Origin: an uncultured Rubrobacteraceae bacterium
GTDB taxonomy: Bacteria; Actinomycetota; Rubrobacteria; Rubrobacterales; Rubrobacteraceae
Length of the DNA: 6,260 nt
Assembly: GCA_902805985.1 (NCBI GenBank)
Contig: CADCUW010000195.1
Span: 1-6,260 of the forward strand
Direction of reading: 5' to 3'
Shown here: one piece after another, positions 6,013-6,260 of the stretch
Numbering within the stretch: position 1 is the stretch's first letter
Layout of the letters: each line of letters opens with the position of its first letter
The notes under the pieces: generated by a model
Seen by the model: the letters and a program-made list of their open reading frames with translations, nothing else
Databases searched by the model: none
What the model was told of the DNA's origin: nothing
Made by a program: the position numbers and the translations under genes

Positions 6013-6025
6013 CCACCGAAGCAAG

Positions 6026-6062
6026 CGGGGCGGATGGCGTCTGTCCGGCACCATCCGCCCCG
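6026..6062 (+). terminator. 12-bp perfect hairpin after the small secreted protein gene (terminator-like, no T-run)
   Basis: CGGGGCGGATGG (6026-6037) is an exact inverted repeat of CCATCCGCCCCG (6051-6062), with a 13-nt loop. It begins 14 bp after the TAA stop of the small secreted protein gene. It is followed by GAGGAGGAG instead of T residues, so it is not a standard intrinsic terminator. It could be a Rho-independent terminator of the U-less kind suggested for actinobacteria, an mRNA-stabilising 3' structure, or a structure controlling access to the Shine-Dalgarno sequence that begins at its base. The hairpin itself is certain from the sequence; its function is inferred. Confidence 0.6.
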
Positions 6063-6079
6063 AGGAGGAGATGACGCCG

Positions 6080-6157
6080 ATGAGTTTCACCGAGGCGGAG
6101 ACCGGCACGGAGACCGGCACGGAGACCGACACCGGAGGTAGGGACAGTGAACGTTAG
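6080..6157 (+). CDS. Possible 25-codon leader ORF, Thr/Glu-rich
   Basis: ATG 6080 follows GGAGGAG (6064-6070) with a 9-nt spacer and opens 25 codons to TAG 6155-6157. The peptide starts M-S-F-T-E-A-E and then repeats T-G-T-E because of three 12-nt repeats. An in-frame ATG at 6071 touches the Shine-Dalgarno sequence and is a worse start. The frame overlaps the GTG start of the next gene by 11 bp, as expected for a translationally coupled leader. Against it: the peptide is low-complexity, very short and has no known relative, and the purine-rich stretch could have arisen by repeat expansion. I treat it as a candidate only. Confidence 0.3.
   Translation: MSFTEAETGTETGTETDTGGRDSER
6097..6132 (+). 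repeat. Three tandem 12-bp repeats
   Basis: GGAGACCGGCAC occurs at 6097-6108 and 6109-6120, and once more with one change (GGAGACCGACAC) at 6121-6132. Because 12 is a multiple of three, the reading frame across them is kept and encodes repeated E-T-G-T. The array ends directly before the ribosome binding site of the next gene, so a change in copy number would alter the distance between the hairpin and that gene. Confidence 0.85.
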
Positions 6158-6260
6158 AACGGGGGACGGACGGGCCGGAGGAGCGGCGCGCGCGGCGCGT
6201 TGGCCGGGGGCCGTCGTGGCGCTCTTCGTGCTCGCGCTCGCGGCGGGTATCTTGTTCTAT
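6147..6260 (+). CDS. Start of a membrane-anchored protein (3' end outside window)
   Basis: GTG 6147 with GGAGGT at 6134-6139 (7-nt spacer) opens a frame that runs to the window edge (38 codons). The first ~18 residues are polar and Arg-rich (R-T-G-D-G-R-A-G-G-A-A-R-A-A-R). They are followed by a hydrophobic stretch from about residue 20 to the edge (P-G-A-V-V-A-L-F-V-L-A-L-A-A-G-I-L-F-Y), a typical signal anchor or first membrane helix with the N-terminus in the cytoplasm. Third-position GC is high, supporting real coding. The frame is too short to name a family. A single-pass extracytoplasmic enzyme such as a class E/F sortase often starts this way, but nothing visible proves it. It is on the same strand as the MoxR operon and small secreted protein gene, and may belong to the same transcript. 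Confidence 0.75.
   Translation, partial: MNVRTGDGRAGGAARAARWPGAVVALFVLALAAGILFY

Noticed and set aside
5075..6016. Minus-strand open frame of 313 codons opposite the VWA and small secreted protein genes
   Set aside because: It lies antisense to two well-supported genes, is dominated by Arg, Pro and Gly, and shows no domain. Long antisense frames are common in GC-rich DNA.
1..6260. CRISPR array, tRNA, rRNA, insertion sequence ends or attachment sites
   Set aside because: No regularly spaced repeats, cloverleaf, transposase domain or terminal inverted repeats were seen. The only repeats are the short tandem ones listed.

Overview
The window is very GC-rich and dense with genes. Codons end almost always in G or C, GTG starts are common, and Shine-Dalgarno sequences are purine-rich. 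The gene content fits a high-GC Actinobacteriota member, and the style (the HK/RR pair, the MoxR cluster, and a tiny Gln/Gly-rich secreted protein with a D-C-P-E motif) suggests a Rubrobacter-like lineage. That assignment is inference; no rRNA or other marker gene is present.

Layout, left to right. (1) Positions 1-170 hold the 3' end of a plus-strand gene that looks like the tail of an XRE-family regulator with an MmyB-like ligand-binding domain. (2) Positions 171-597 have no convincing gene, but carry a 15/16-bp tandem duplication and a short hairpin next to the kinase stop codon. (3) Positions 598-2568, minus strand, encode a two-component system: an OmpR-type response regulator followed 9 bp later by a membrane histidine kinase. 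(4) About 177 bp (2569-2745) separate this pair from a divergent plus-strand operon. This gap holds a candidate actinobacterial -10 element and two CCTAA-type repeats 22 bp apart. (5) Positions 2746-5695 hold a tightly coupled operon: MoxR AAA+ ATPase, DUF58 protein and membrane-anchored VWA (BatA-like) protein, with start/stop overlaps GTGA and ATGA. (6) Positions 5815-6012 encode a 65-aa secreted Gln/Gly-rich peptide with a strong ribosome binding site. (7) A 12-bp perfect hairpin, a possible 25-codon Thr/Glu-rich ORF made of 12-nt repeats, and the start of a membrane protein (6147 onward, cut by the window edge) complete the region.

How the genes may work together. MoxR ATPases are thought to act as chaperones that remodel partner proteins carrying VWA/MIDAS domains. 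Here both downstream partners (DUF58 and VWA) keep every MIDAS residue I could check, so the three probably form one envelope-associated chaperone module. The same gene order is known in Mycobacterium tuberculosis (Rv1479-Rv1480-Rv1481). The divergent two-component system is a plausible but unproven regulator of this operon. The parts I find least explained by known families are the small secreted peptide, the adjoining hairpin, the repeat-encoded mini-ORF and the truncated membrane protein.
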